Part shown: positions 5,032-5,577 of the stretch, one piece after another
Position numbering within the stretch: the stretch's first letter is position 1
Layout: each line of letters starts with the position of its first letter
NCBI GenBank assembly: GCA_044375275.1
Contig: JBILMZ010000219.1
Coordinates: 1 to 5,577 of the forward strand
Length of the DNA: 5,577 nt
Reading direction: 5' to 3'
From: SZUA-430 sp044375275
Lineage (GTDB): Bacteria > Pseudomonadota > Alphaproteobacteria > Micropepsales > Micropepsaceae
Program-made: the position numbers and the translations under genes
The notes under the pieces: generated by a model
What the model was told of the DNA's origin: nothing
Database searches by the model: none
What the model saw: only the letters and a program-made list of their open reading frames with translations

Positions 5032-5577
5032 ATGAGATTTCTGATTTCGCTCGCGGCGTCTGCCGCCCTGACGCTTACCGCGTCGGCCGCGCCACTGGCT
5101 TCGTTCACGAATGACAATGTGCAGGCCTTCCTGAAGAAGTCGGGTGCAACCGACATCGAGACGGAGTCGAGCGCTGGTGTGCAGTTCGTGCACTTCAGCT
5201 ACAAGGGCCTGAAGTACTCGTCGTCCATCCGGTTCTGCGATGAAGGCACGACGAAGAACTGTTCGGGGCTTCTGCTCGCCGTCGGTTTTGAATCCGAAGC
5301 GGCTGACACGCTCGAGACGCTCAACGCCTTCAACTACGGCTTTCCCATTGCCACGGCCGTGAAGCCGGATCCTAAGACACTCATGTTCGGCCGTCTCGTG
5401 ACGTCGCTGGGTACCGTGGAGGAAGGCAATGTCGCCGCCAATCTTGGTCTCCTGATTGCAGGCCCGCAGGTCTACGGCGAGTTCCGCAAGACGCAGGTCG
5501 TGGCTTCGTCGGGGGCCGGCAGCACCGTGCTGCTCGCTCAGAGCTCGGCGCCGGCCGCGGCGCTGAAGCCCGTGAAG
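5032..5577 (+). CDS. Secreted YbjN-like protein, C-terminus outside the window
   Basis: An open frame of 182 codons runs from the ATG at 5032 to the right edge. Residues 1-19 form a short signal peptide (MRFLISLAASAALTLTASA), cleaved near AAP. The next 125 or so residues follow the pattern of the YbjN/sensory-transduction-regulator fold, which resembles type III secretion chaperones. Features include FTNDNVQAFLKKSGATDIE, a hydrophobic strand GLLLAVGFE, TLNAFNYGFPIATAVKP in place of the usual 'N.wN...rfa.a', and GNVAANLGLLIAGPQVYGEF. C63 and C69, four and ten residues after SSIRF, could form a disulfide. From about 165 the sequence becomes Ala/Ser/Pro-rich, perhaps a tail or linker. The biochemical role of such exported YbjN proteins is unknown. 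A weak GGGG lies 8 nt before the ATG. It seems to be a separate unit from the kinase operon. The family call is by pattern only and should be treated as moderate. Confidence 0.75.
   Translation, partial: MRFLISLAASAALTLTASAAPLASFTNDNVQAFLKKSGATDIETESSAGVQFVHFSYKGLKYSSSIRFCDEGTTKNCSGLLLAVGFESEAADTLETLNAFNYGFPIATAVKPDPKTLMFGRLVTSLGTVEEGNVAANLGLLIAGPQVYGEFRKTQVVASSGAGSTVLLAQSSAPAAALKPVK

Overview
The window looks like a piece of a GC-rich proteobacterial chromosome. The protein families and the arrangement suggest an alphaproteobacterium: a PhoQ/FeuQ-like kinase with an H-G-L-K-T-P-L H-box, PepSY genes next to a two-component system, and a secreted YbjN-like protein. This placement is inference from gene content; there is no rRNA or other taxonomic marker here. 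I saw no tRNA, CRISPR array, insertion sequence or phage gene.

Left half, minus strand, read right to left: a small exported PepSY-domain protein with Asp/His-rich tracts (2243-1872); a cytochrome b561 of the CybB/superoxide oxidase type (1808-1260); and a metallo-beta-lactamase-fold alkyl/aryl-sulfatase of the SdsA1/YjcS/BDS1 family (1172 to beyond base 1). The sulfatase has no listed ORF because it runs off the left edge, but it reads open for 390 codons with every expected metal ligand. The gaps of 63 and 87 bp between these genes each contain an inverted repeat that can form a hairpin. The three genes could form one transcript with internal processing or partial termination.

Right half, plus strand: a second exported PepSY protein with a poly-Asp tail (2340-2744), an OmpR/PhoB-family response regulator (2744-3409) and a membrane histidine kinase (3406-4785). 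They are tightly coupled, with a TGATG overlap and then an ATGA overlap. After a 246-bp gap, a secreted YbjN-like protein begins at 5032 and runs off the right edge.

The two arms diverge from a short control region (2244-2339). It carries an 8-bp direct repeat, TTGTCAGC, with an 11-bp period, which is the spacing expected for an OmpR-family dimer. The simplest model is that the regulator controls both arms, and that one or both acidic PepSY proteins act in the periplasm or envelope, perhaps as metal or cation binders or as modulators of the kinase. The superoxide-scavenging cytochrome would then be an output. The gene identities are well supported; the regulatory links and the role of the PepSY proteins are inference.
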